A stretch of DNA of 53,431 nucleotides from positions 28,452 to 81,882 of the forward strand of contig JAFLTU010000005.1 of the NCBI GenBank assembly GCA_022509125.1. Reading direction: 5' to 3'. A program made the translations under genes and the position numbers. The notes under the pieces are model-generated. The model worked only from the letters and a program-made list of their open reading frames with translations. It made no database searches and was not told the origin of the DNA. This document shows, piece after piece, positions 33,979 to 43,018 of this stretch. This DNA is from Muribaculaceae bacterium. GTDB taxonomy: Bacteria; Bacteroidota; Bacteroidia; Bacteroidales; Muribaculaceae. Numbering within the stretch: position 1 is the first letter of the stretch; each line of letters opens with the position of its first letter.

Positions 33979-35814
33979 TTATTTTTTTATGTGGGGTCCG
34001 GGTGGAAGAGAAAACAATTTTTTAAGTATGTCAAAACGTTTCAAACGTCTTAGTTCATTTTTGACAATTTCGCGTTCCTCAGGCTTATACCAAAAGAACA
34101 TTCTTCTCTGATTGAGCTTTTCTTTTTCTGTATGAGCGGTATAGATCTTTTCTCCAGAATATGGATGAATGCCGGTGTAGAATATTTCCGACGCGAGGGT
34201 CATAGGAGTTGGAGTGAAATCCTGAACCTGTTCGAGATGGTAGTTAAGTTCCTTGGTTTCTGCCGCAAGCTCTGCCATGTCGTTGAGCTCACAGCCAGGA
34301 TGCGAGGATATGAAATATGGGATGAGTTGCTGGTTGAGATTCTCCTTTGAGTTGAGTGAATCGAATTTCCGTTTGAATTTCCGAAAAAGAGAGAAAGAAG
34401 GTTTCCTCATGAGATTAAGGACTTTGTCGGAAGTATGTTCGGGAGCCACTTTCAAACGTCCACTGACATGATTTTTTATCAGTTCGCGGATATAATCCTC
34501 ATTGGTTTTGGAGACCTTAGGATCATCGGCCGGAGCCATTGCCAGGTCGTAGCGGACTCCGCTTCCCACAAAAGCCTTCTTGATTCCTGCCACCTTGTTG
34601 GCTTCCCTATAAATTTCCAAAAGCCTGGAATGATCCACATCGAGATTTTTACAAATCGTAGGATGCAGACATGATGGTTTGGAGCATTTCTTACATATCT
34701 CGCGGTTTTTTCCCCCGAGGGCATACATATTGGCTGAGGGACCCCCGAGGTCGGATATATATCCACGGAAATCATCCATTCGGGTAATGTTTTCCACCTC
34801 CTTAATTACAGAATCTTTAGAGCGTGAAGAAATAAACTTACCCTGATGTGCCGAAATCGTGCAAAAAGCACAACCTCCGAAACATCCCCTGTGTAACGTC
34901 ACGGAATGTCGGATCATATCATAGGCCGGTATAGCTTTGTCTTTATATCTGGGGTGGGGGAGGCGGGTGAAAGGTAAGGCATATATAGCGTCAATCTCCT
35001 CTTCAGTTAAGGGCTCACGCATAGGATTAATCCTTATCCATCGTCCCCCCGTTTGCTGCCAGAGAGTTTTGCCGGCATATTTGTTAGATTCTTCTTCGAC
35101 AATGCGAAAATTTTTGGCTTGCAGGCGCTTGTCTTTAAGGCAACTTTCGAAGCTATTTAAAACGATGTCTTCAGCCCGGGGCGGTTGTTGAGAGAAAAAA
35201 GCAGTTTGAAGAATGTCGGTTAATTCTTCGATTTTCTCTCCATTATTGAGCCGGAGGGCTATTTCGAGCATAGTTTTTTCTCCCATCCCATATGAAATAA
35301 TGTCGACGGCTGAATCCGCAAGAATTGAGGGACGGAGACGGTCTTGCCAATAATCATAATGGGCCACCCTGCGCAAAGAGGCTTCAATTCCTCCTGCCAC
35401 AATTGGAACGTCAGGAAAAAGATCCTTAAGGATTTTGGAATAGACAATTGTGGGGTAGTCGGGACGCATTCCATGCTTGCCGCCGGCAGTGTAAGCATCG
35501 GAATGGCGTAGACGTCGGTTGGCCGTGTAATGATTGACCATAGAGTCCATTGCCCCGGCTGATACCCCAAAAAAGAGTCGGGGTCTTCCAAGTTTCTTGA
35601 AATCCCGAAGGTCGTCTCTCCAGTTGGGCTGCGGCACAATTGCCACTTTATAACCGGCCTCCTGGAGGACTCTGCCAATAACGGCTGCGCCAAAGGAGGG
35701 ATGGTCGATATATGCATCGCCCGAAAAAAGGATAATGTCAGCTTGGTCCCAGCCTAATTTATCCATTTCTTCTTTGGTGGTAGGCAGAAAATATTTTTTA
35801 CTTATTCCCCCCAT
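33979..35814 (-). CDS. ygiQ: YgiQ-family radical SAM protein
   Basis: 611 residues. An N-terminal UPF0313 segment (TTKEEMDKLGWDQADIILFSGDAYIDHPSFGAAVIGRVLQ) leads to a radical SAM core with the cluster motif CFGGCAFC (in LHRGCFGGCAFCTISAHQGK), and a further Cys group (CKKCSKPSCLHPTICKN) that could hold a second cluster or zinc. C-terminal VQDFTPTPMTLASEIFYTGIHPYSG is a family signature. The reaction is not established. It starts 16 bases after the end of uvrB, so the two are probably co-transcribed; that pairing does not by itself imply a DNA repair role. Confidence 0.92.
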   Translation of the reverse strand: MGGISKKYFLPTTKEEMDKLGWDQADIILFSGDAYIDHPSFGAAVIGRVLQEAGYKVAIVPQPNWRDDLRDFKKLGRPRLFFGVSAGAMDSMVNHYTANRRLRHSDAYTAGGKHGMRPDYPTIVYSKILKDLFPDVPIVAGGIEASLRRVAHYDYWQDRLRPSILADSAVDIISYGMGEKTMLEIALRLNNGEKIEELTDILQTAFFSQQPPRAEDIVLNSFESCLKDKRLQAKNFRIVEEESNKYAGKTLWQQTGGRWIRINPMREPLTEEEIDAIYALPFTRLPHPRYKDKAIPAYDMIRHSVTLHRGCFGGCAFCTISAHQGKFISSRSKDSVIKEVENITRMDDFRGYISDLGGPSANMYALGGKNREICKKCSKPSCLHPTICKNLDVDHSRLLEIYREANKVAGIKKAFVGSGVRYDLAMAPADDPKVSKTNEDYIRELIKNHVSGRLKVAPEHTSDKVLNLMRKPSFSLFRKFKRKFDSLNSKENLNQQLIPYFISSHPGCELNDMAELAAETKELNYHLEQVQDFTPTPMTLASEIFYTGIHPYSGEKIYTAHTEKEKLNQRRMFFWYKPEEREIVKNELRRLKRFDILKKLFSLPPGPHIKK

Positions 35815-35830
35815 TTTTTGTTTTTTTTAT

Positions 35831-37966
35831 TCACGGTTCGGCAGCTTGGGCCTGTTGTTTTTCCTCTTTTGCGTTCATTATGTCTTGAAGGGCCACCAAT
35901 TCTTTTTTAAACTTGGTCGCGGTCACAAAATCTGTCTTTTTAGCAGCCTTAAGCATCTCTTGCGTGACGGAGTCGATGCGCTTTTTGAGTTCATCGATTG
36001 TCATATATTCGATGACGGGATCCGCTGCCATTCCTATTTCATGCTCTTCTTCCACATAGAATTTTGGAGCAGCCGCAGGTTTACGATTCTCTTTTGGCTT
36101 TGAAACAGAAAGGTTAGACTTTATAGGAGATTTTACGTGGCCGGAATCCTGATTATCCTCGCCGCCATAAAGAGTGATGAGTTCCCGCGCAGAGGATTTT
36201 TTAATGATAGGAGAGGGAGTTATCCCATTTTTTTCATTGTAAAGCATTTGTTTCGCCCTCCGTCGTTCTGTCTCGTCGATTGTGCGTTGCATGCTTTCGG
36301 TTATTTTATCGGCATACATTATGACCTTGCCGTTGACATTTCGGGCGGCACGCCCGGCAGTCTGAGTCAACGAGCGATGATTTCGTAGAAAGCCCTCTTT
36401 GTCGGCGTCAAGAATAGCCACGAGGCTAACCTGCGGCAGGTCGAGGCCCTCACGCAACAGATTTACTCCCACCAAGACATCATAGACCCCGTCACGAAGA
36501 TCTTCGAGAATGCGGATACGTTCCAGAGTGTCGACATCGCTGTGGATGTATGCACTATTGACCCCCCATTTCCGAAGATGGTTGTCTAGTTCCTCGGCCA
36601 TTCTTTTTGTGAGGGTTGTGACTAAAACTCGTTCATTGTTATCAATCCTTTGCCTGATCTCTTCCATTAGGTCGTCGATCTGGTTCATGGTTGGCCTAAC
36701 GATTATTTCAGGGTCGAGCAATCCCGTAGGGCGAATCACTTGTTCGGTGAAAACTCCCTCGCTTTGGATAAGTTCATAGTCTCCGGGAGTGGCGCTAACA
36801 TAAATCTTCTGAGGAGTTAAAGCCTCGAATTCATCGAATTTAAGAGGCCTGTTGTCGATGGCAGCGGGCAGACGAAAGCCATATTCCACCAGATTCATTT
36901 TTCTTGAGAGGTCGCCGCCGTTCATTCCTCTTAGTTGAGGAATGGTGACATGACTCTCGTCTATAATGGTAATGAAGTCTCGGGGGAAATAGTCGAGCAG
37001 ACAGAAAGGTCTCATTCCGGGTTCACGTCCGTCGAAATAGCGGGAATAGTTTTCTATCCCGGAGCAATGGCCTATAGACTTCATCATCTCCATATCATAA
37101 GTGACCCTCTCTCGCAGGCGGTCTGCCTCAAGCATGCGGCCCTCTTTTGCAAAGAAATCACATTGTTTCCCGAGGTCGATTGCGATTTGGTCTAATGCGG
37201 AACCCATCCTTTCTTGAGTGGTCACGAAAATGTTTGCCGGATAGATCTTGAAACCTTCGAGTGTTGAGAGAGTCAGTCCAGAGAGGGGGTCTACCGTCTG
37301 TATTTTTTCGATTTCGTCGCCCCAGAAAACCACTCTTAGCTGAATTTCTTCAAAGGAGAGCATGATGTCGAGAGTGTCGCCCTTCACACGGAATTCTCCG
37401 GGAGAGAGAGTCACTTCCGACCGGGAATAGAGAGCATCTATAAGCCGGCGCATCAAAGTGTTGCGATTGATTTTCTGACCCGTTTTGATTTCTATGACAC
37501 TTTGGGAGAAATCATCGGGATTTCCCATGCCATAAATGCAGCTGACGCTTGAGACCACTACGAGATCCCTTCTCCCTGAGAGGAGAGAGGCCACTGTTGC
37601 AAGACGAAGACGCTCGATCTGGTCGTTGATCATGAGGTCTTTCTCGATATATTTGTCGTTTGAGGGGATATAAGCCTCCGGCTGGTAATAGTCGTAATAG
37701 CTTACGAAATATTGCACCGAATTCTCTGGGAAAAAAGTTTTGAATTCGGAATATAATTGAGCTGCGAGTGTCTTGTTGTGAGAAAGAATGAGGGCCGGCC
37801 GTTTCACCTGTTGGATAACATTGGCCATAGTGAAGGTTTTACCCGAGCCGGTGACCCCGAGAAGAGTCTGATGAGGGTTTCCTCCCTCTATTCCCTTCAC
37901 CAATTCCGCTATGGCTTCAGGCTGGTCGCCGGTGGGTTGATATTCTGATGTAAGTTTATATTCCAT
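35831..37966 (-). CDS. uvrB: Excinuclease ABC subunit B
   Basis: 711 residues; the damage-verification helicase of nucleotide excision repair, acting with UvrA and UvrC. Walker A GVTGSGKT, the beta-hairpin region FVSYYDYYQPEAYIPSNDKYIEKD, YIDESH-type Walker B in TIIDESHVTIPQLRGM, helicase motifs VGVNLLREGLDLPQVSLVAILDADKEGFLR and QTAGRAARN are all present. The C-terminal UVR motif that binds UvrC lies near residues 650-690, after an extra basic linker of about 40 residues (SPIKSNLSVSKPKENRKPAAAPK). A TAAATTTG string (37993-37986, minus) 20 bases before the start could be the -7 element. uvrA lies elsewhere in this window. Confidence 0.97.
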   Translation of the reverse strand: MEYKLTSEYQPTGDQPEAIAELVKGIEGGNPHQTLLGVTGSGKTFTMANVIQQVKRPALILSHNKTLAAQLYSEFKTFFPENSVQYFVSYYDYYQPEAYIPSNDKYIEKDLMINDQIERLRLATVASLLSGRRDLVVVSSVSCIYGMGNPDDFSQSVIEIKTGQKINRNTLMRRLIDALYSRSEVTLSPGEFRVKGDTLDIMLSFEEIQLRVVFWGDEIEKIQTVDPLSGLTLSTLEGFKIYPANIFVTTQERMGSALDQIAIDLGKQCDFFAKEGRMLEADRLRERVTYDMEMMKSIGHCSGIENYSRYFDGREPGMRPFCLLDYFPRDFITIIDESHVTIPQLRGMNGGDLSRKMNLVEYGFRLPAAIDNRPLKFDEFEALTPQKIYVSATPGDYELIQSEGVFTEQVIRPTGLLDPEIIVRPTMNQIDDLMEEIRQRIDNNERVLVTTLTKRMAEELDNHLRKWGVNSAYIHSDVDTLERIRILEDLRDGVYDVLVGVNLLREGLDLPQVSLVAILDADKEGFLRNHRSLTQTAGRAARNVNGKVIMYADKITESMQRTIDETERRRAKQMLYNEKNGITPSPIIKKSSARELITLYGGEDNQDSGHVKSPIKSNLSVSKPKENRKPAAAPKFYVEEEHEIGMAADPVIEYMTIDELKKRIDSVTQEMLKAAKKTDFVTATKFKKELVALQDIMNAKEEKQQAQAAEP

Positions 37967-38138
37967 TTGAAAAATGAGTATTCTGCAAATTTAATGAAAT
38001 TCCGCCAAACCACCTTTTGGCAAAAATAAATTTCCGGGTAAATTTCCGGGGTGGCTTAGAGTTTTTTATTTGAAGTTTCCATTCGATATTTTATATCAAT
38101 ATTTGTGCCAAAATAAGTGGATTGTACTTTAAAAATGG

Positions 38139-38146
38139 TAACTTTG
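38139..38146 (+). promoter_or_regulatory. -7 promoter element for the tpiA operon
   Basis: TAACTTTG, full consensus, 36 bases before the tpiA ATG; no well-spaced -33 element is visible. An open frame from 38117 crosses this element, supporting the later start at 38183. Confidence 0.5.
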
Positions 38147-38182
38147 CATTTTAAAAGAGAGAAACTACAAAAACCAACGAAA

Positions 38183-38935
38183 ATGAGAAAGAATATAGTA
38201 GCGGGCAACTGGAAGATGAACACAGTGCTCGAAGAGGGAGTCGAATTGGCAAGCCAGGTCAACGACCTCCTGAAGGAGAAAAAGGCAAACTGCGAAGTGG
38301 TTATTTGCGTTCCTTTCACTCATTTGGTGTCAGTCAAGGGTGTCATCGATGAGCCATTGAAACTTGGAGCAGAAAACTGTTCAGAGCATGCAAAAGGGGC
38401 CTACACCGGTGAAGTAAGCGCAGCCATGGTTAAATCCACCGGAGCATCCCATGTGATTTTGGGCCATAGCGAGCGTCGCCAATATTTCGGTGAGACCAAC
38501 GAACAACTTCTCAAGAAGACCAAATTGGCATTGGAAAATGGTCTTATTCCTATTTTCTGCGTAGGAGAAGTGCTTGAAGAGAGAGAAAACGGCAGCTACA
38601 ACGAGGTTGTGAAGGCCCAAGTTGAAGCTCTTTTTGAACTTAGCCCCGAAGACTTCTCAAAGATCGTGATAGCCTATGAACCGGTATGGGCAATCGGCAC
38701 AGGCAAGACTGCTACGGCTGATCAGGCTCAAGATATGCATGCACATATCCGCAAAGTCATAACTGACAAATATGGCAAGGAAATCGCTGATAACACATCA
38801 ATCCTCTATGGAGGTTCTTGCAAGCCGAGCAATGCAAAAGAGTTGTTCAGCAAACCCGATGTAGACGGTGGCCTTATCGGAGGCGCATCGCTTGAGGCTC
38901 CTTCGTTCATGGGAATCGTGGAGGCATTCGATTGA
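38183..38935 (+). CDS. tpiA: Triosephosphate isomerase
   Basis: 250 residues from the ATG at 38183. It interconverts dihydroxyacetone phosphate and glyceraldehyde-3-phosphate in glycolysis. Signatures: VAGNWKMN with the active-site Asn and Lys, ILGHSERR with the catalytic His, [17 protein letters not shown] with the catalytic Glu and start of the flexible loop, and [11 protein letters not shown] for phosphate binding. It is the first gene of a three-gene run with the SPOR protein and folE, an arrangement common in Bacteroidales. Confidence 0.98.
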   Translation: MRKNIVAGNWKMNTVLEEGVELASQVNDLLKEKKANCEVVICVPFTHLVSVKGVIDEPLKLGAENCSEHAKGAYTGEVSAAMVKSTGASHVILGHSERRQYFGETNEQLLKKTKLALENGLIPIFCVGEVLEERENGSYNEVVKAQVEALFELSPEDFSKIVIAYEPVWAIGTGKTATADQAQDMHAHIRKVITDKYGKEIADNTSILYGGSCKPSNAKELFSKPDVDGGLIGGASLEAPSFMGIVEAFD

Positions 38936-38996
38936 TTGTTGAAAATTAGTTAGTGTCGGTTTGAATACGGTCTCACAGAAAAATCAAAAGTGACCT

Positions 38997-39512
38997 ATGA
39001 GGAGATATGCGAGCTTTATAATGGGATTTTTCCTGGTTTGCTGCCTGACGGTGGAGACCCTGACGGCTCAGACCCCGAAAGAGCCAAGCTCAGAGACTCC
39101 TAACCCCGTGGAACAAATCGAGGAGGAATCCAATGGGAATATCACAATAGATATTCCCCCCTCAATTATGACGATGATTCTTCAGAATCCGGGAGGAAAA
39201 AAAGGAAACTCCGATTTGAAATCCGGAATCAACAAGATGGCCGGATATAGAATCCAGGTATTTAGCGACGGTCGCAACCAAAGCACTCTCGAGAGCCGGG
39301 CACGTGCCCGAGGAAATATGATCCTCTCGAAGTTTCCTAAATATAAAGGCCAGATCTACACCTATTCAAGTTCTCCCAATTGGTTTACAAGGATAGGTAA
39401 TTTTCGAACGGCTTCGGAAGCCAATAGTGCGCTGACAGAGCTTAAAAAGGCTTTCCCCAACTTCTCTTCGGAGATGAGAATAGTGAAAAGTCAAATTGTG
39501 GTCATTAAATAG
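38997..39512 (+). CDS. Exported SPOR-domain protein
   Basis: 171 residues with a signal peptide (MRRYASFIMGFFLVCCLTVETLTAQ). A Pro/Glu/Ser-rich linker is followed by a short amphipathic segment (ITIDIPPSIMTMILQNPG) and a C-terminal SPOR domain (about 82-171: MAGYRIQVFSDGRNQSTLESRARARG to the end), which binds denuded glycan strands of peptidoglycan at division sites. Probably periplasmic or outer-membrane associated. It lies between tpiA and folE with short gaps. Confidence 0.9.
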   Translation: MRRYASFIMGFFLVCCLTVETLTAQTPKEPSSETPNPVEQIEEESNGNITIDIPPSIMTMILQNPGGKKGNSDLKSGINKMAGYRIQVFSDGRNQSTLESRARARGNMILSKFPKYKGQIYTYSSSPNWFTRIGNFRTASEANSALTELKKAFPNFSSEMRIVKSQIVVIK

Positions 39513-39565
39513 GGGTGAAGGCTTCGTCTTTAAATGCTCTGAAAAAGGTCATAAATTGATTGACA

Positions 39566-40138
39566 ATGACAAAGGAAGAAAAAATATCGGAAATAGCCGG
39601 CCATTACCGGGAAATCCTGCGGCTGATAGGCGAAGATCCTGAACGTGAAGGGTTGAAGAAGACTCCGGAACGCGCGGCCAAAGCTCTCCATGCAATAACG
39701 GAAGGGTATTTACAGTCGGCTACGGAAATAGCTTCAGGAGCCATATTCAATCATGATGGAGGGGGTATGGTGATCGTGAAGGATATCGAGTTTTACAGTA
39801 TGTGTGAGCATCATATCCTGCCATTCTTTGGGAAAATTTGTGTGGGATATCTTCCGAAAGGGAAGATACTCGGGCTCTCAAAGCTTGCAAGGGTGGTGGA
39901 TGTCTATGCAAAACGTCTACAGGTGCAGGAAAGACTGACTTCACAGATTTGTGAAGAGATTTCCCGAGTAATTCCTAACGACGGAGTTATCGTGGCTTGC
40001 GAGGCTGCCCACTTGTGTATGAAAATGAGAGGGGTAGAAAAGCAAGACTCATCGACCGTGACTATAGAATCAAGCGGACGTTTCAGCGAAAACCCCGAGT
40101 TGAGGAAAGAATTTATGGCTGTCTGTGGGATTAACTAA
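39566..40138 (+). CDS. folE: GTP cyclohydrolase I
   Basis: 190 residues from the ATG at 39566 (a TTG two codons earlier is also open). It makes 7,8-dihydroneopterin triphosphate, the first step of tetrahydrofolate synthesis. [10 protein letters not shown], the zinc and active-site segment [43 protein letters not shown], and [13 protein letters not shown] with the third zinc cysteine are all present. Last gene of the tpiA run, ending at a strong hairpin. Confidence 0.97.
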   Translation: MTKEEKISEIAGHYREILRLIGEDPEREGLKKTPERAAKALHAITEGYLQSATEIASGAIFNHDGGGMVIVKDIEFYSMCEHHILPFFGKICVGYLPKGKILGLSKLARVVDVYAKRLQVQERLTSQICEEISRVIPNDGVIVACEAAHLCMKMRGVEKQDSSTVTIESSGRFSENPELRKEFMAVCGIN

Positions 40139-40180
40139 ACCAAGATCTAAAGTAAGAAAAATCAACAATCATTCTCAATT

Positions 40181-40223
40181 CAATAAAAAAGCTTCCCCGA
40201 AATAGAGGGAAGCTTTTTTATTG
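40181..40223. terminator. Bidirectional terminator between folE and malQ
   Basis: A 17-bp perfect stem, CAATAAAAAAGCTTCCC with GGGAAGCTTTTTTATTG, and a 9-base loop. The A and T runs in the arms make it work for both converging transcripts. Confidence 0.93.
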
Positions 40224-40237
40224 AGTTGACTGACGCT

Positions 40238-42916
40238 TTATCTTGCGGAAGATATGATAGCATTACGCATGTCGGTGTTAAAATCTTTTTGCTCCAAAAG
40301 ATCTTCCAGACTTAGATGCATCCTGTATCTCCAATAGTGAGTCGGGTTGGAGGGCTCATTGATTTGGTCATCATGAGGATTCTCTCTTCGGAGGTTTCCG
40401 TCGGCCGATAGCCAGTCGGCAAGAGGAATTATGCAGAACATTGAAGGGCTGTTGAGCTGAAGATCAAGGATCTTTTTGCAAATCCAAGGTTCGGCATAAT
40501 AGGGTGCTTCTCCATGTTCATGAAGCGCATTGTTGTAGAATCTCTGAGTGACACCACGGTCTGATTCCCACCATACCCTTATGCCCCCCATATCATGGGT
40601 GGACGTTGTGCATACAGAGAAATAGGGGTATCTCCAAGTATCGCCAAATTCTAGTTTGGGATCTTTTGGCATTCTTTGGATCTCCAAAGAGAGGATCTCA
40701 AGCCGAGACATCACCTCAGGCACGCAAGCCGGAATCATTCCCAAATCTTCGGCGCAACAGAGCATCCCTGTGGAGTCGATCAAAGGGGGCAGTTTCCACA
40801 TAGCCTTTCCATACCAGAAGTCGTTGTGGCGATGATAGAAGAAATCATTGTAGAGACGGTTGAAACACCATTTTTCATAATCGGTCAAGACACGGAACTG
40901 ATATGTGAACTGAGCGGCGATTCTGGGGTGATAATGTCCCTTTTTGTAGGGGTCTTCTATAAAGAGGACATCGTCGATTAGTCCCAGGAGGGCCTGACTG
41001 ATTTTATAGTTTTTCTCAGAGTGTTCTATTTCAGCGAAATAGCGGGCCACCTTCAATTGGGTGTCAACAAAATCCTTAATTCGATATCTCCCGTCACCTA
41101 TATAATCGAGATACAGTTCCTTAGCTTCCTCAGTAGCCTCTCCGAAGAAGTCGGTGAGCATCCATTCGAGGATGAGGGGTTTAGTCTGGATGTCGGGATT
41201 TATCCAGAAGTCATAGGTGTGGCGAAGTTCTTCGGGAGAGAAGGGAAGGGCCGGATTGAAATATCCCAGAAGACCATGGAGGGCGTCGAGAGGAATTTGC
41301 CAAATCCTGAAGAACCCTAAGATATGGTCGATACGATAAGCATCGAAATATTCAGCCATCTTGCGGAACCTTGCTTTCCACCATTGGAATCCGTCTTTGG
41401 CCATCTCTTCCCAGTTGTATGTCGGGAATCCCCAGTTTTGACCCAAAACAGAGAAATCATCGGGAGGGGCACCTGCTTGGCAGTCCATATTGAAAAGCCG
41501 CGGGCTTTGCCATGCGTCAGCACTATATCGGCTTATTCCGATTGGAATGTCGCCCTTCAAGACCACTCCTTTGGAATGGGCATAGTCTCTAACGGCATGA
41601 AGTTGCCTGTCGAGATGATATTGCACGAAATAATGGAACTTTATTTCTTCATCATTCTTATGACAGAAGGCTTCAATTTTGGCATACTCAAACTGAGCAT
41701 AATCACCCCAGGCATTGTTATCAGGAGTGTTAAATTGCTGACACAAGACACGCCAGGCCGAATAAGGCATGAGCCATTCCTCATTCTTTTCCACAAAAGC
41801 TTTGAAGTCTTCAGAATCAAGGGTCTCCTGACCTTTCTCCTTAAAGATTTCGTTGAGATAACCTACTTTGAGAGTATTGACAGCCTCATAATCCACCTCT
41901 TTAAGCTCATTGAGACGTTTTGACTCTTGCCTATAATAATCCATTCGTTTTTCATCGTTGAGGCGCCCAACCTCTTCGAGGCGAATAAACATCGGATGGA
42001 GAGCAAAGGTGGAATTGGCGCTATAGGGATATGAATCCACCCAGGTGTTGGTTTTAGTGGTGTCATTGATAGGGAGCACTTGCAGAATCTTTTGCCCTGT
42101 GAGCTCACACCAATCCACCATCTTTTTGAGGTCGAAGAAATCTCCCACTCCATTGTCATCATTGGAACGTAGGGAGAAAACGGGGATAGCTGTGCCGGCC
42201 CCTTTCCAATGGTCGCGTGGATTAGCAAATCGCAGACCGTCAACCAGTATATAGCTATTAGCGGGCTCATTTACGAAACCGCATATACGGTTGTTGACTG
42301 TTTCCCATGCCACAGCCTCATGAGTGTCTTTTTTCAAGACCACAAACTTATATTCAAAAGGTTGCTCATATTCTGCCAAAGGAATGTCGGCGGTCCATTC
42401 CGGATAATGAGCATCGTTCATTATCAAGGATTTGCTCGGCAGCCAATTGCCAAGAAGTTTACCCTCGCCACAGATAGCCAAAACCTCGTCGGGATAGACC
42501 ATTGGGGCGCTGACTTTAAGCCTGACAGTGTCGGGCACCACAGGCAATTCCTTGTCGCGATGACTCCTTTGCAAAATGCCATCTACAAAGGCGGAGGAAT
42601 AATAGGGCTTATCATGGGGCATATCTTGCCATGAACTGAAGATTTTCACCTCTTTAAGACCTTCGCAGCCCTTGAAATGATGAGGTTTGCCCCATTCAAA
42701 CCGCCATTCCTTGTCTTTTGATTTCACCACAAAGAAGAAATCGAAAGGGGGAGGGGTTTCGGCGAATTCTACATCCACCCTCCATAAATCGGGTGAAACA
42801 AGACTCATTTCGACCGATTCCCGTGGGTCGCCTCCACCCAATTCCACAAGATTCCCACATAGGTAGATAGACTCTCCCCATTGGGTGTGATAATTCAGAT
42901 TAAATGAGATTTTCAT
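40238..42916 (-). CDS. malQ: 4-alpha-glucanotransferase with two N-terminal CBM20 modules
   Basis: 892 residues. Two starch-binding CBM20 modules come first (about 1-110 and 130-235; second begins VRLKVSAPMVYPDEVLAICGEGKLLGNW), followed by a GH77 amylomaltase domain. Visible GH77 landmarks: VFSLRSNDDNGVGDFFDLKKMVDWC, VLPINDTTKTNTWVDSYPYS, GDIPIGISRYSADAW, FDAYRIDHILGFFRIWQIP with the nucleophile Asp, and CCAEDLGMIPACV with the acid/base Glu. It disproportionates maltodextrins in the cytosol, as there is no signal peptide. This long two-CBM form is usual in Bacteroidetes and plants. It stands alone with no glycogen genes beside it. Confidence 0.95.
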   Translation of the reverse strand: MKISFNLNYHTQWGESIYLCGNLVELGGGDPRESVEMSLVSPDLWRVDVEFAETPPPFDFFFVVKSKDKEWRFEWGKPHHFKGCEGLKEVKIFSSWQDMPHDKPYYSSAFVDGILQRSHRDKELPVVPDTVRLKVSAPMVYPDEVLAICGEGKLLGNWLPSKSLIMNDAHYPEWTADIPLAEYEQPFEYKFVVLKKDTHEAVAWETVNNRICGFVNEPANSYILVDGLRFANPRDHWKGAGTAIPVFSLRSNDDNGVGDFFDLKKMVDWCELTGQKILQVLPINDTTKTNTWVDSYPYSANSTFALHPMFIRLEEVGRLNDEKRMDYYRQESKRLNELKEVDYEAVNTLKVGYLNEIFKEKGQETLDSEDFKAFVEKNEEWLMPYSAWRVLCQQFNTPDNNAWGDYAQFEYAKIEAFCHKNDEEIKFHYFVQYHLDRQLHAVRDYAHSKGVVLKGDIPIGISRYSADAWQSPRLFNMDCQAGAPPDDFSVLGQNWGFPTYNWEEMAKDGFQWWKARFRKMAEYFDAYRIDHILGFFRIWQIPLDALHGLLGYFNPALPFSPEELRHTYDFWINPDIQTKPLILEWMLTDFFGEATEEAKELYLDYIGDGRYRIKDFVDTQLKVARYFAEIEHSEKNYKISQALLGLIDDVLFIEDPYKKGHYHPRIAAQFTYQFRVLTDYEKWCFNRLYNDFFYHRHNDFWYGKAMWKLPPLIDSTGMLCCAEDLGMIPACVPEVMSRLEILSLEIQRMPKDPKLEFGDTWRYPYFSVCTTSTHDMGGIRVWWESDRGVTQRFYNNALHEHGEAPYYAEPWICKKILDLQLNSPSMFCIIPLADWLSADGNLRRENPHDDQINEPSNPTHYWRYRMHLSLEDLLEQKDFNTDMRNAIISSAR

Positions 42917-43018
42917 GTATATTGATTTTGTATTGGTTCCTTTATTCTTTAGATTGATCGGTTTTTGTTTCTAAAAACTGCTGTAACGTATTTGATTAAA
43001 AGACTAAGATTCAGAGAT